Source of the DNA: Mycobacterium sp. Root135
GTDB taxonomy: Bacteria > Actinomycetota > Actinomycetes > Mycobacteriales > Mycobacteriaceae
Reading direction: 5' to 3'
DNA: 64,000 nucleotides
NCBI RefSeq assembly: GCF_001426545.1
Contig: NZ_LMEZ01000011.1
Coordinates: forward strand, 1-64,000
The first letter of the stretch is position 1. The number at the start of each line of letters is the position of its first letter. The notes under the pieces were generated by a model that saw nothing but the letters and a program-made list of their open reading frames with translations, did not search any database and was not told where the DNA came from. Of this stretch, positions 18,225 through 27,774 are shown piece after piece. The position numbers and the translations under genes were made by a program.

Positions 18225-19136
18225 GTGCGTTCGCTCATCATCTTCACCCTCGTCGGCGTCGGCGCCCAGCTAGTCGACGGTGCGCTCGGCATGGCCTTCG
18301 GCGTCACGGCATCGACGCTGCTGGTTCTCAGCGGCGTCGCGTCGGCCCAGGCCAGCGCCGCGGTGCACCTCGCCGAAGTGGGCACCACCTTCGCGTCGGG
18401 CATCTCGCACTGGAAGTTCAAGAACATCGACTGGGGACTGGTCCTGCGGCTCGGCGTCCCGGGTGCGGTCGGAGCGTTCCTCGGCGCGACGGTGCTGTCG
18501 TCGTTGTCGACCGAGGACGCGGCGCCGGTGATGGCGGCGATCCTTTTGGCGATCGGCGTCTACGTCCTGCTTCGGTTCTCACTGAAGAACCCGCCCGCGG
18601 TCAAGGTCGGCACGACAAAGCACGGCGCCAAGTTCCTCGCGCCGCTGGGATTGTTCGGCGGCTTCATCGACGCGTCCGGCGGCGGTGGCTGGGGTCCGGT
18701 CACCACCAGCACGCTGCTGTCGCAGGGCAAGACGGCGCCACGCACGGTCATCGGCTCGGTGAGTGCGTCGGAGTTCCTGGTCGCGGTGTCGGCGTCGGTC
18801 GGGTTCCTCATCGGGCTTCGCGAGGAGTTCTTCGACAACCTGCCGGTGGTGTTGGGATTGGCGATCGGCGGCGTCATTGCGGCGCCCTTCGCGGCCTGGC
18901 TGGTGAGCCGGGTCAGCCCCGCGCTGCTTGGCACCGCGGTCGGCGGCGTCATCGTCCTGACCAACTCGCAGAAGTTGGTCCACTACTTCGACGTCACGTC
19001 GCCGTGGTCGACGCTGATCTACGCCACCATCGTCGTGGCATGGGCGTCGTTCGTGTACCTCGCGTGGAAGCTGTCGAAGGCGCCGACGTTCGTCCCCGAC
19101 GCACTCGAAGCCGAGACGGTCGACGACGCTCGCTGA
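18225..19136 (+). CDS. TSUP-family (TauE/SafE) anion permease
   Basis: 303 residues from GTG 18225. Eight or so hydrophobic helices are visible, with the family pattern of two repeats: 'QLVDGALGMAFGVTAS' in the first half and 'GGFIDASGGGGWGPVTTSTL' in the second. TSUP proteins move sulfite, sulfonates or similar sulfur anions, usually outward; the substrate here is unknown. A second TSUP gene starts 34 bases downstream on the same strand. The upstream short ORF with Cys codons hints at control by sulfur status. Confidence 0.82.
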   Translation: MRSLIIFTLVGVGAQLVDGALGMAFGVTASTLLVLSGVASAQASAAVHLAEVGTTFASGISHWKFKNIDWGLVLRLGVPGAVGAFLGATVLSSLSTEDAAPVMAAILLAIGVYVLLRFSLKNPPAVKVGTTKHGAKFLAPLGLFGGFIDASGGGGWGPVTTSTLLSQGKTAPRTVIGSVSASEFLVAVSASVGFLIGLREEFFDNLPVVLGLAIGGVIAAPFAAWLVSRVSPALLGTAVGGVIVLTNSQKLVHYFDVTSPWSTLIYATIVVAWASFVYLAWKLSKAPTFVPDALEAETVDDAR

Positions 19137-19170
19137 CGGCGCGTCGACCCCGGCCCGATAGGGTCGCTGG

Positions 19171-19940
19171 GTGTCCGTCGCCCACATGATCCTGATCGCC
19201 CTGGCGGGTGTCGGAGCCGGCGCGATCAACGCGGTCGTCGGCTCGGGCACCCTGATCACCTTCCCGACGCTGGTGGCGCTGGGCTACCCGCCGGTGACCG
19301 CCACGATGTCGAATGCGGTCGGCCTGGTGGCAGGCGGAATCTCGGGCACCTGGGGTTACCGCCGCGAACTGAAGGGCCAGTGGGGCCGGCTGAAGTGGCA
19401 GATCCCGGGGTCCTTACTCGGCGCGGTCCTGGGGTCGTGGCTACTGCTACACCTGCCGGAGAAGGTGTTCGTCGCGGTCGTGCCCGTGCTCCTCATCGGT
19501 GCCCTGCTGCTAGTCGTGCTCGGCCCCCGGATCCAGGCGTGGGCCAAGAAGCGGTCGTCCGACGAGGCAGCGCCGATCTCAACCGGGCGGATGGCGTTGC
19601 TGGTGTTGGGGACGTTCGCGGTCGGCGTGTACGGCGGCTACTTCACCGCCGCGCAGGGCATCCTGCTGATCGGCGTGATGGGCGCGTTGCTACCCGAGTC
19701 GATGCAGCGGATGAACGCCGCCAAGAACCTGCTGTCGCTGCTGGTGAACGTCGTCGCCGCAGCGGCGTACACGCTGGTCGCGTTCGACCGGATCAGCTGG
19801 CTCGCTGCGGGCCTGATCGCCGTTGGCTCACTGCTCGGCGGATTCCTCGGCGCCCACTACGGGCGGCGGCTGTCGCCCAACGCGCTGCGGGTGATCATCG
19901 TGATCGTCGGCCTGATCGGGCTGTACCGCCTGCTCGCCAT

Positions 19941-19944
<4 letters not shown>
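19171..19944 (+). CDS. TSUP-family (TauE/SafE) permease, second copy
   Basis: 257 residues from GTG 19171. The start 'AGAINAVVGSGTLITFPTLV' and the second-half 'YGGYFTAAQGILLIGVMG' are the classical TauE/SafE repeats. It is shorter than and clearly diverged from the preceding TSUP protein, so the pair is not a recent duplication. The stop TAG shares the palindrome CTAG (19941-19944) with the stop of the convergent aldo-keto reductase gene. Confidence 0.83.
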
Positions 19945-21011
<1,067 letters not shown>

Positions 21012-21033
21012 GTCTCGATCGTAGGCGCGACGG

Positions 21034-22527
21034 CTAGAAGTTTTGGCGATCTGCTTCCTGTTCGAGCACGGCGTCGAGGTCGGAGAGCCGGTCCATGTTG
21101 GCGACGACGCGTTGGGTGCGGTTGTTCTTGGCGAGCATGTCGCGGTTGCGGTGCACGAAGTTCCAGTAGCCGGCGGTGAAGGGGCAGGCGTCGTCCCCGA
21201 GTCGCTTCTTCGGGTCGTAGGCGCAGTCGCCGCAGTGGTCGCTCATCTTGTTGATGTATGCGCCACCCGAGGCGTACGGCTTGGTGGCGAGCAGGCCACC
21301 GTCCGCGTGCTGAGACATCCCGATGACGTTGGTCGGCATGACCCACCGGAAGCCGTCGACGTAGGCGGTGGCGAACCACTCGGTGAGCGCGTCGGGCCGA
21401 TAGCCGCGCTGCAGGGCGTGGTTGCCGAGCACCATGAGGCGTTGGATGTGGTGGCTCCAGCCGCGGTCCCGGACGCCGCCTAAGGCGTGCTTCAGGCATT
21501 CGGCGGTGACGGCGTCGGCGTCGAGGTTGGTCCACCAGTCGGGTAGATCCTGGTGCGCGCCAAGGGCGTTGTTCTTCGTGTACTTCGGCCCGAAGTGCCA
21601 ATAGAGGTGCCACATGTACTCGCGCCAGCCGAGGATCTGGCGGATGAAGCCCTCGACGGCGGCCAGCGGTGCCTGCCCGTCGCGGTAGGCCTTCTCGGCG
21701 GCCTCGACCGCGTCGAGGGGATGCAGCACGCCGAGGTTGAGGGGGACCGACAGCAGCGAGTGCGACATGGCCCAGTCCTGGCCCATGATGGCGTCTTCGT
21801 AGCGGCCGAACAGGGGCAGTCGGTGTTCGACGAACCGCTCGAGCGCGCGCTTGGCCTCGGTGGGGGTGACGGCGAACAAGCGGGGGCCGTCGACGCCGAC
21901 GGTGTCGAGGTCCATGGCGTCGAGGTCGCGCCGCACCTGGTCGTCGACGTCGTCCTCGCGCGGTTGGTAGGGCTTGGGCAGCCCGAGGGTCTTCTGCTTC
22001 TTGGGTGGGGACTCGCGGTTGTCCTCATCGTAGTTCCACCGGTTGCCGACGGGTTCGCGGCCGTCCATCAGGACGTCGAAGCGGCGGCGCTGGTCGCGGT
22101 AGAAGTCCTCCATGCGGAAACGGGTCCGATCGCCGGCCCACTGCTGAAAGTCCTTGCGCGGCAACGCGAACATCGGGGTGGGCAGGACGTCGGTGACGAG
22201 GCCCTGCTGCTGAAGGCGTTGGACGAACCGCTCGGCGGCATGTGAGGTCGGCTGGTGGACGAGGACTGGTCGGCCGAACTGTTCGAGGGCGTCGGTGTAG
22301 GTGTCGGCCTCGACGAGCGTGGCGCGGTCGCCGAGGTCGTCCTTGGCGTGCCGGAGTGCGGACAGGACCAGGTGCAGCTTCTGTCGGTGGTAACGCCGCT
22401 TCCGGAGGGCGGAGGTGGCCTCGACGAGCAGAACCTCGCGGTGGGCATGCTCGCCGCCGTACATCGCGGGCCCCAACTGGTCGGCGAAGAGCCAAAGAGG
22501 AGTGTCGTCGCGCGTCGTCGGAGCCAC
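21034..22527 (-). CDS. FeS-BCP photolyase/cryptochrome-related protein
   Basis: 497 residues from GTG 22527, which has AGAAGG 10 bases upstream; another GTG at 22536 is possible. The frame is open further upstream, but that part covers the tRNA gene. The N-terminal Rossmann domain ('LWLFADQLGP') and C-terminal helical FAD domain match the prokaryotic 'photolyase-related' family (PhrB/CryPro). Cys in 'VTAECLKHAL' and the cluster 'DHCGDCAYDPKKRLGDDACP' supply the four ligands of the [4Fe-4S] cluster. PhrB repairs (6-4) photoproducts; repair of UV lesions is the likely role. Confidence 0.88.
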   Translation of the reverse strand: MAPTTRDDTPLWLFADQLGPAMYGGEHAHREVLLVEATSALRKRRYHRQKLHLVLSALRHAKDDLGDRATLVEADTYTDALEQFGRPVLVHQPTSHAAERFVQRLQQQGLVTDVLPTPMFALPRKDFQQWAGDRTRFRMEDFYRDQRRRFDVLMDGREPVGNRWNYDEDNRESPPKKQKTLGLPKPYQPREDDVDDQVRRDLDAMDLDTVGVDGPRLFAVTPTEAKRALERFVEHRLPLFGRYEDAIMGQDWAMSHSLLSVPLNLGVLHPLDAVEAAEKAYRDGQAPLAAVEGFIRQILGWREYMWHLYWHFGPKYTKNNALGAHQDLPDWWTNLDADAVTAECLKHALGGVRDRGWSHHIQRLMVLGNHALQRGYRPDALTEWFATAYVDGFRWVMPTNVIGMSQHADGGLLATKPYASGGAYINKMSDHCGDCAYDPKKRLGDDACPFTAGYWNFVHRNRDMLAKNNRTQRVVANMDRLSDLDAVLEQEADRQNF

Positions 22528-22636
22528 TGGGGTCACGCCTTCTTCATACCCACGACCACCGACGGCGACGCGGTTGGGATTGCAGGCACTCGCTGCTGTA
22601 GCATTTCGACGGCTGCCGGTGATCCCGGCAGTGTCG

Positions 22637-22710
<74 letters not shown>

Positions 22711-22716
22711 CGTAGT

Positions 22717-22750
22717 AAACCCGCTCTGACCAGTGTCAGAGCGGGTTTTG
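22717..22750 (+). terminator. tRNA-Pro terminator
   Basis: A perfect 14-bp stem (AAACCCGCTCTGAC with GTCAGAGCGGGTTT) with loop CAGT starts six bases after the tRNA and ends in TTTTGG. It is a classical intrinsic terminator for the tRNA transcript. Confidence 0.88.
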
Positions 22751-22789
22751 GCGTTTCGGGGATTTGATGAGTTTCGGCCAGTGTCCCAA

Positions 22790-22920
22790 GCGAGTTTCGG
22801 TGGGCCAACTAGCGCCGACAGAGTGGAAGCGGCCGAGGGCAGATCCTCGCGCTGTGCGTCGGAGTAGATCGACAGCGCGACCGACGGATCGTGGCCGTGC
22901 CATGCGCCGTCGAAGTGCAC
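22790..22920 (-). pseudogene. relic of a tyrosine integrase C-terminus
   Basis: On the minus strand the translation 'AWHGHDPSVALSIYSDAQRE' matches the end of phage/ICE tyrosine integrases: the Gly-His before the nucleophile, then 'IYS' with the Tyr, then the terminal helix. Everything upstream (Arg-Lys-HxxR boxes, N-terminal domain) is missing, and stops interrupt the flanking frames. It ends within 80 bases of the tRNA-Pro 3' end, the normal arrangement for an element integrated in a tRNA gene. It is therefore a leftover, not an active recombinase. Confidence 0.62.
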
Positions 22921-23332
22921 CCGAGTCGGCAAGACACGGCACAAAACCTGGGGTGTCCTCGCCGAGGCATGTCGTCGGGTGACCGGCAGCCAACCGTTGG
23001 CCTTAGACGCCGTCGGGAATGGACCGCTGTCAGGTTCACCATCGATGCCTGGGTTTGGTGGCGACTGCGGTCGTTCAACGACACCGCCCACTTCGCCCCA
23101 GGCATCCCACCGGTGGACCGATGACGGCAGGACCTCGCGAGGTGTCGAAGCCACAGTGAGACGCGACGATGTCGAGAGTGTTTGTCGGCGTCGTGCGCCT
23201 CACCTCTCCTTTGGTACGACGAGGCCGACGTCGATGCTTTCGTCGACGACGTAGTACTGGCAGCCGTTGGGGCAGCGCAACTAGTTCTGCTCGTTGGTCG
23301 CTGACATGGAAATCCCTCGAGCGGTGTGGATA
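22921..23332. other. non-coding or degraded stretch upstream of the integrase relic
   Basis: No intact gene is recognisable in these ~400 bases. One minus-strand frame starting at ATG 23308 reads 'MSATNEQN', meets a TAG, then continues with a short Cys-containing segment ('LRCPNGCQYYVVDESIDV') to a TGA near 23212. It has the look of a small zinc-ribbon protein broken by a nonsense change, or of a TTG-initiated peptide of about 27 residues. The family is not recognised. The rest has stops in all frames. Confidence 0.35.
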
Positions 23333-24142
23333 TTAAGCCCCCGTGAAGACGGGCTTTCCCTTGGCGAGGAATGCGGTCACGGCCGCGCGGTGATCGGCGG
23401 TGGCTCCTGCACGGGTCTGCGCGAGAGCCTCGGCGGCGAGGTTGTCCTGCAGCGAGTGCAGGTGCGACTCGGCGAGGAGACGTTTGCTTTCGGTGTAGGC
23501 CCGGGTGGGCCCGGCCGCCAAGCCTGACGCTAGGGCCATGGCGGTGTCGAGGGACTGTCCCGGCTCGACCGATCGGGTGACCAGTCCCAGGTTCTGGGCC
23601 TGTACGCAGGTCAGCGGTTCGGCCAACAGGACCAGTTCGCGGGCCTTGGCGTCTCCGATTGCGCGCGAAAGGGTATGCGAGAGACCGGAATCGCAGGTCA
23701 GTCCGATGGAGCTGAAGGCGGTGGCCAGGGTGGCGCCCGTGGATACGACGCGCAAATCGCAGGCGAGTGCGAACCCGAGACCCGCACCCACGCACACGCC
23801 TTCGACGGCGGCGACGACGGGTTTGGCCATCGTGGCCAGGGAGGTGACGATGGGTGAGTAGTGCTGTTCGACGGTGTCGAAGGCGTGGTCGGGATCCTCG
23901 CGCAGCGCGATGGCGTGCTCGGCCAGGTCCTGGCCGGCGCAGAAGTGGGCGCCGGCACCGGTGAGGATCACCGCACGCACCGTGTGGTCGGCGGCGACGG
24001 CGGCCAGAGCGTCGCGCAGGGCTTCCTTGACCGGCCCGGTCAGGGCGTTGCGCCGGTCGGGGCGGTTGATGGTGACGACGGCGACCGCGTCGGTGTGCTC
24101 GACGGTGACGTCGGTGGACAGGGACGTCGGGGTGGTGGTCAT
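23333..24142 (-). CDS. paaG: PaaG-type enoyl-CoA isomerase (epoxyphenylacetyl-CoA isomerase)
   Basis: 269 residues, crotonase fold. The oxyanion-hole segments are 'GAGAHFCAGQDLAEH' and 'VEGVCVGAGLGFALACDL', the acidic residue lies in 'SSIGLTCDSGLSHTLSR' and the C-terminus 'VTAFLAKGKPVFTGA' is that of PaaG. PaaG turns ring-1,2-epoxyphenylacetyl-CoA into the oxepin form and also acts as a Delta3-Delta2 isomerase later in the pathway. It is the last gene of the minus-strand paa operon and overlaps paaI by four bases. No thiolase gene (paaJ) follows. Confidence 0.85.
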   Translation of the reverse strand: MTTTPTSLSTDVTVEHTDAVAVVTINRPDRRNALTGPVKEALRDALAAVAADHTVRAVILTGAGAHFCAGQDLAEHAIALREDPDHAFDTVEQHYSPIVTSLATMAKPVVAAVEGVCVGAGLGFALACDLRVVSTGATLATAFSSIGLTCDSGLSHTLSRAIGDAKARELVLLAEPLTCVQAQNLGLVTRSVEPGQSLDTAMALASGLAAGPTRAYTESKRLLAESHLHSLQDNLAAEALAQTRAGATADHRAAVTAFLAKGKPVFTGA

Positions 24143-24576
24143 GGTTGCTCCTCCAGGATGGGACGGTTGAGTGACCTACTGCGGCCGCGGAATTCGGCGA
24201 TGACACCGGTGGCGGTGGAGACGGTGACGTCGTACACCCCGGATCGCCCGCGGAGGATGACTTCGCGTGCGTCGGCGGTCAGGACGTCGCCCAGGTGGGC
24301 GGGCTCGAGGAACTCGATGGCGAAGCCCGAGGCGACGGTCACGGTGCCGTGGGTATTGCAGGCCAGGGCGAAGGCGCTGTCGGCGAGGCTGGCGATCAGT
24401 CCGCCGTGGCACAGGTCCCATCCGTTTACCATGTCGGGTCGCACGGTCATCGACACCGTCGCCCGGCCGGGGCCTAGGTTGTCGATGATCATGCCCAGTG
24501 ATGTGCTGGCGGTGTCGGCGGACCACATGACCTCGGCGCTGCGGCGTGCCAGCTCAGTGGGATCCAGGGTCACCAT
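24139..24576 (-). CDS. paaI: PaaI hydroxyphenylacetyl-CoA thioesterase
   Basis: 145 residues, a single hot-dog domain. The motif 'GWDLCHGGLIASLADSAFAL' contains the conserved HGG and the catalytic Asp of PaaI thioesterases. PaaI releases CoA from dead-end phenylacetyl-CoA derivatives and protects the CoA pool. It overlaps both paaH (7 bases) and paaG (4 bases), so it belongs to the operon. Confidence 0.9.
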   Translation of the reverse strand: MVTLDPTELARRSAEVMWSADTASTSLGMIIDNLGPGRATVSMTVRPDMVNGWDLCHGGLIASLADSAFALACNTHGTVTVASGFAIEFLEPAHLGDVLTADAREVILRGRSGVYDVTVSTATGVIAEFRGRSRSLNRPILEEQP

Positions 24577-25397
24577 GGGTAGAAGCCTTGACCGGTCTTG
24601 CGTCCCAGCTCACCGGCGGCGACCTTGTCGCGCAACACCTTAGGCGGGGCGAAGCGGGGCCCCAGTTCGCGTTCGAGGTGTTCGGCGATGGCCAAGCGCA
24701 CGTCGAGGCCGACGATGTCGGTGGTCTTCAGCGGCCCGACGGGGTGGCGGTAGCCGAGGGTCATGGCGGTGTCGATGTCGTGTGCGGAGGCGACGCCTTC
24801 CTCCAGCATCCGCATGGCCTCCAATGCGATGGCGACCCCGAGTCGGCTGCTGGCGAAGCCAGGGGAGTCGGCCACGGTGATCGCGGTCTTGCCCAGTGCC
24901 TGCACCCACGACCTGGCATCGCCGACCAGGGCGGGATCGGTGCGGGCACCGACGACGATCTCCACGAGGTCGCTGACCGGGACGGGATTGAAGAAGTGCA
25001 ATCCGATCAGCCGGGTCGGATCGGCAAGCCCGTGGGCCAACGCGTCGATCGACAGTGAGCTGGTGTTGGTGCCGATCGCCGCCTGGGGTGCAACGGTGGC
25101 CACGGTGGTGAGCACCGCGGTCTTGACCTCGAGGAGTTCGGGCACGGCTTCCACGACCAGTCCGCAGGCGGCCAGGGCCGCCGGATCGGTGACGACGACG
25201 ACCTGCCCGGTGACCGGTGCCCCCTTCTCGGCGGCCTTGGCCAGTGAGGCGCGGATCCGTTCGCGCGCGGCGTCGGCCGCGGGGTCGTCGCTTTCGACGA
25301 TCGTGACGTGGCTACCCGCGGCGGCGAAGGCGTGGGCGATGCCCGCTCCCATCCGTCCGCCGCCGTACACACCGATCTGGTGCGGAAGCGCGGTCAT
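24570..25397 (-). CDS. paaH: PaaH 3-hydroxyacyl-CoA dehydrogenase
   Basis: 275 residues. The NAD-binding 'IGVYGGGRMGAGIAHAFA' opens the protein, and 'IGTNTSSLSI' and 'GLHFFNPVP' (catalytic His with its partner Asn) are typical of short 3-hydroxyacyl-CoA dehydrogenases. In this operon it should oxidise 3-hydroxyadipyl-CoA to 3-oxoadipyl-CoA. At this length it is the stand-alone dehydrogenase without a hydratase domain. Overlaps of 4 and 7 bases tie it to paaF and paaI. Confidence 0.88.
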   Translation of the reverse strand: MTALPHQIGVYGGGRMGAGIAHAFAAAGSHVTIVESDDPAADAARERIRASLAKAAEKGAPVTGQVVVVTDPAALAACGLVVEAVPELLEVKTAVLTTVATVAPQAAIGTNTSSLSIDALAHGLADPTRLIGLHFFNPVPVSDLVEIVVGARTDPALVGDARSWVQALGKTAITVADSPGFASSRLGVAIALEAMRMLEEGVASAHDIDTAMTLGYRHPVGPLKTTDIVGLDVRLAIAEHLERELGPRFAPPKVLRDKVAAGELGRKTGQGFYPW

Positions 25398-26137
25398 CGT
25401 TTCTCCTTGCGTCGGTCCAGGAACGCGGTCATGCGGTCGACCTTGTCCTGGGTTTCGAAGAGCACTGCCTGGGTGAGGTTGTCGATCAGGGGGTGGGCAT
25501 CGCGGGGGGCGTGGAACGCCGATTTGGTCAGGCGCACAGCCAATGTCGCATTCTTGGCGATGCGGTCGGCGAGGCGGTGTCCGGCGGCTTCGAGGTCCTC
25601 GGCCGGCACCACCTCGTTGAGCAACCGCACCGCGGCGGAGTCCTCGGCGTTCAGGGTGCGCCCAGCAAGCAGGATCTCCTTGGCCAACGGTTCACCGACC
25701 AGTTCGCGCAGTCGCCACGTCGCCCCGGCAGCGGCGAGGATGCCTAAACCGGGTTCGGGGTTGCCGATGGTGACGTTGGGGGTGCCGATCCGGAAGTCGC
25801 AGGCGTATGCCAGCTCTGCACCGCCGCCGAGGGCGAACCCGTCGAGGAGAGCGATGGTCGGCATCGGCAGCTCGTGGATGCGGTTGAAGAGCCCGGAGTT
25901 GATACCGGCAAGGGCGTCGTCGCGGCGTCGGTCCCGGAGCTGGGCGATGTCGGCGCCGGCGGCGAACACGCCGGGGGAGCCGATGATCAAGGCGATCCGG
26001 GGGTGCGCTTCCAGCTCGGCGCAGGCGTCGTGCAACGCGCTGACGGTCGCCTGGTCGATTGCGTTGCGCACTTCGGGTCGGTTGAGCCGCAGGATCACCC
26101 GGTCGGCGTGCTCGTCGACGAGCACCGGTGCGGTCAT
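25394..26137 (-). CDS. paaF: PaaF enoyl-CoA hydratase
   Basis: 247 residues, crotonase fold with 'GVFAAGADIAQL' and 'DGFALGGGAELAYACDFRIG' as oxyanion-hole loops and Glu in 'GNPEPGLGILAAAGAT'. In the paa pathway PaaF hydrates 2,3-dehydroadipyl-CoA to 3-hydroxyadipyl-CoA. It lies between paaE and paaH; the 25-base gap to paaE contains a GGAACC ribosome site. Its assignment over other crotonases rests on the operon. Confidence 0.85.
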   Translation of the reverse strand: MTAPVLVDEHADRVILRLNRPEVRNAIDQATVSALHDACAELEAHPRIALIIGSPGVFAAGADIAQLRDRRRDDALAGINSGLFNRIHELPMPTIALLDGFALGGGAELAYACDFRIGTPNVTIGNPEPGLGILAAAGATWRLRELVGEPLAKEILLAGRTLNAEDSAAVRLLNEVVPAEDLEAAGHRLADRIAKNATLAVRLTKSAFHAPRDAHPLIDNLTQAVLFETQDKVDRMTAFLDRRKEKR

Positions 26138-26162
26138 GGTGGTTCCTTGGAGTCGGTGTGGC

Positions 26163-27248
26163 TCAGGCGTCGAAGTCGACGGTGACCGCTGCGCTGACGG
26201 GGAAGGTTTGGCAGGTCAAGATGAAGTCGTCGGCGACTTCCTCGGGTTCGAGGGCGTAGTTGCGGACCATGTCGACCTCGCCGCTGCACACCTTGGCGCG
26301 GCACGTGCCGCAGACCCCGCCCTTGCAGGCGAACGGCAGATCGGTGCGGGTCTCTTGGGCCGAGTCGAGCAGGGTCTGGTCCCGGGCCATGGCGGTGGTG
26401 CTGGTGCGACCGTCGAGCACGACGGTGACCTCGCTGGTGACCCCGTCGAGCACCCGGTCGGCGTGAACGAGCTGCGGGGGCGGCGCGTCGACGTAGAAGA
26501 GTTCGAAGTGCACGTTCTGGGCCGGCACGCCGAATTCGGCGAGCACTTCGCGGGCGGCGTCGAGCATTCCCAGCGGCCCGCAGAGCCACACGTGGTCCAC
26601 CCCGGCAACGGGGACGGCGTGGGTGAACAGTGCGCGCAGCCGGTCGGCGTCGAGGCGCCCGGAGAACAGTTCGACGTCGCGGGGTTCGCGGGACAGTACG
26701 TGAATCATGTTGAACCGGTGGTGGTGTGCGTCCTTGAGGTCGGCGAGCTCCTCGGCGAACATCACCGAGGTGGTGGTCCGGTTGCCGTAGACCATGGTCA
26801 CGTGCGACGCCGGGTTGGCCAGCACGGTGGCGGCGATGGAGAGCATCGGGGTGATGCCAGAGCCCGCGGCGATGCACAGATGGCGGCCTGCCTCGTCGGG
26901 GTCGGCGCGGAAGCTGCCGGTGGGCGGCGCCACCTCGACGCGGTCGCCGACCTCGACCTGGCGCACCAGCCAGGAGGAGAACAACCCGTCGGGGATCTCG
27001 CGGACACCGATGCGGGGCAGGGTGCCTGCCGGTGAGCAGATCGAGTAGCTGCGCCGGTGCTCGACCCCGTCGACGGTGCGTCGCACGGTCAGCGACTGTC
27101 CGGCGCGAAACGCGAACAGCTCCTGAAGATCTGGCGGCACGTCCAGCGTGACGGCGACGGCGTCGTCGGTGAGTCGCTCCACTGCGGCCACGGTGAGTGA
27201 ATGGAACGCTTGCCGGTTACCGGTTGCGGCGGTGAGGGTTTCGGTCAC
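26163..27248 (-). CDS. paaE: PaaE, FAD/[2Fe-2S] reductase of phenylacetyl-CoA epoxidase
   Basis: 361 residues from GTG 27248, with AAGGAG 7-8 bases upstream; the open frame to 27359 lies inside paaD. The ferredoxin-reductase FAD domain shows 'RRSYSICSP', the NAD domain 'IAAGSGITPMLS', and the C-terminal plant-type ferredoxin carries the four Cys in 'CKGGVCGTCRAKVCSG' and 'LTCQTF'. PaaE passes electrons from NADPH to the PaaAC di-iron core. The gene starts one base after the paaD stop. Confidence 0.93.
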   Translation of the reverse strand: MTETLTAATGNRQAFHSLTVAAVERLTDDAVAVTLDVPPDLQELFAFRAGQSLTVRRTVDGVEHRRSYSICSPAGTLPRIGVREIPDGLFSSWLVRQVEVGDRVEVAPPTGSFRADPDEAGRHLCIAAGSGITPMLSIAATVLANPASHVTMVYGNRTTTSVMFAEELADLKDAHHHRFNMIHVLSREPRDVELFSGRLDADRLRALFTHAVPVAGVDHVWLCGPLGMLDAAREVLAEFGVPAQNVHFELFYVDAPPPQLVHADRVLDGVTSEVTVVLDGRTSTTAMARDQTLLDSAQETRTDLPFACKGGVCGTCRAKVCSGEVDMVRNYALEPEEVADDFILTCQTFPVSAAVTVDFDA

Positions 27249-27249
27249 C

Positions 27250-27774
27250 TCATATCTCCTTGACGTGGTCGAACGGTTCCAGGCACAAGCTGCACCGGTA
27301 CATCGCCTTGCAGGCGGTGGATCCGAATTCGGAGGTGAGTTCCACCTGGGGTGACGCACAGCGCGGGCAGCGCACCGACCGGCGGGTTGGGGTCAGCGCC
27401 AGGGCGATCGGCCCGTCGTGGCGTGGGGCGGCACCGGGTGGGGAGATCCCGGCGGCGGTCAGTGCTGCCTTGCCCTCAGCGGTGATCCAGTCGGTGGTCC
27501 ACGCCGGGTGCAGGGCGATGCGCACCTGCACCTGGTCAAAGCCGTTGTCGCGCAACGTTCGAACGAGGTCGTCGCGCATCGTGGCCATCGCCGGGCAGCC
27601 GGAGTAGGTGGGGGTGATGGACACGGTGACGGCGCCGTCGGTGACGTCCACCTGTCGCAGGACGCCGAGATCGGCCAGCGTGAGCATCGGCAGCTCGGGG
27701 TCGACGACCGACGCGGCCGCCGCCCGGGCACGCTCGAGGGTCGCCGTCGACGCCGCGGCGGTGTTCTCGCTCAT
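27250..27774 (-). CDS. paaD: PaaD, maturation factor of phenylacetyl-CoA epoxidase
   Basis: 174 residues from ATG 27774, which overlaps the paaC stop (ATGA). The N-terminal MIP18/DUF59 domain shows 'DPELPMLTLADLGVLR' and 'TPTYSGCPAM' (conserved Cys). The C-terminal part is a zinc-ribbon-like segment with Cys pairs 'CPRC' and 'CSLC'. PaaD is needed for assembly of the epoxidase, probably for its iron-sulfur cluster. The frame is open upstream through paaC, but the family start is 'MSEN'. Confidence 0.9.
   Translation of the reverse strand: MSENTAAASTATLERARAAAASVVDPELPMLTLADLGVLRQVDVTDGAVTVSITPTYSGCPAMATMRDDLVRTLRDNGFDQVQVRIALHPAWTTDWITAEGKAALTAAGISPPGAAPRHDGPIALALTPTRRSVRCPRCASPQVELTSEFGSTACKAMYRCSLCLEPFDHVKEI

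Noticed and set aside
22809..24206. Long minus-strand frame running from the paaG region into the integrase relic
   Set aside because: It overlaps paaG in another frame, is Arg/His-rich and has no continuous homology.
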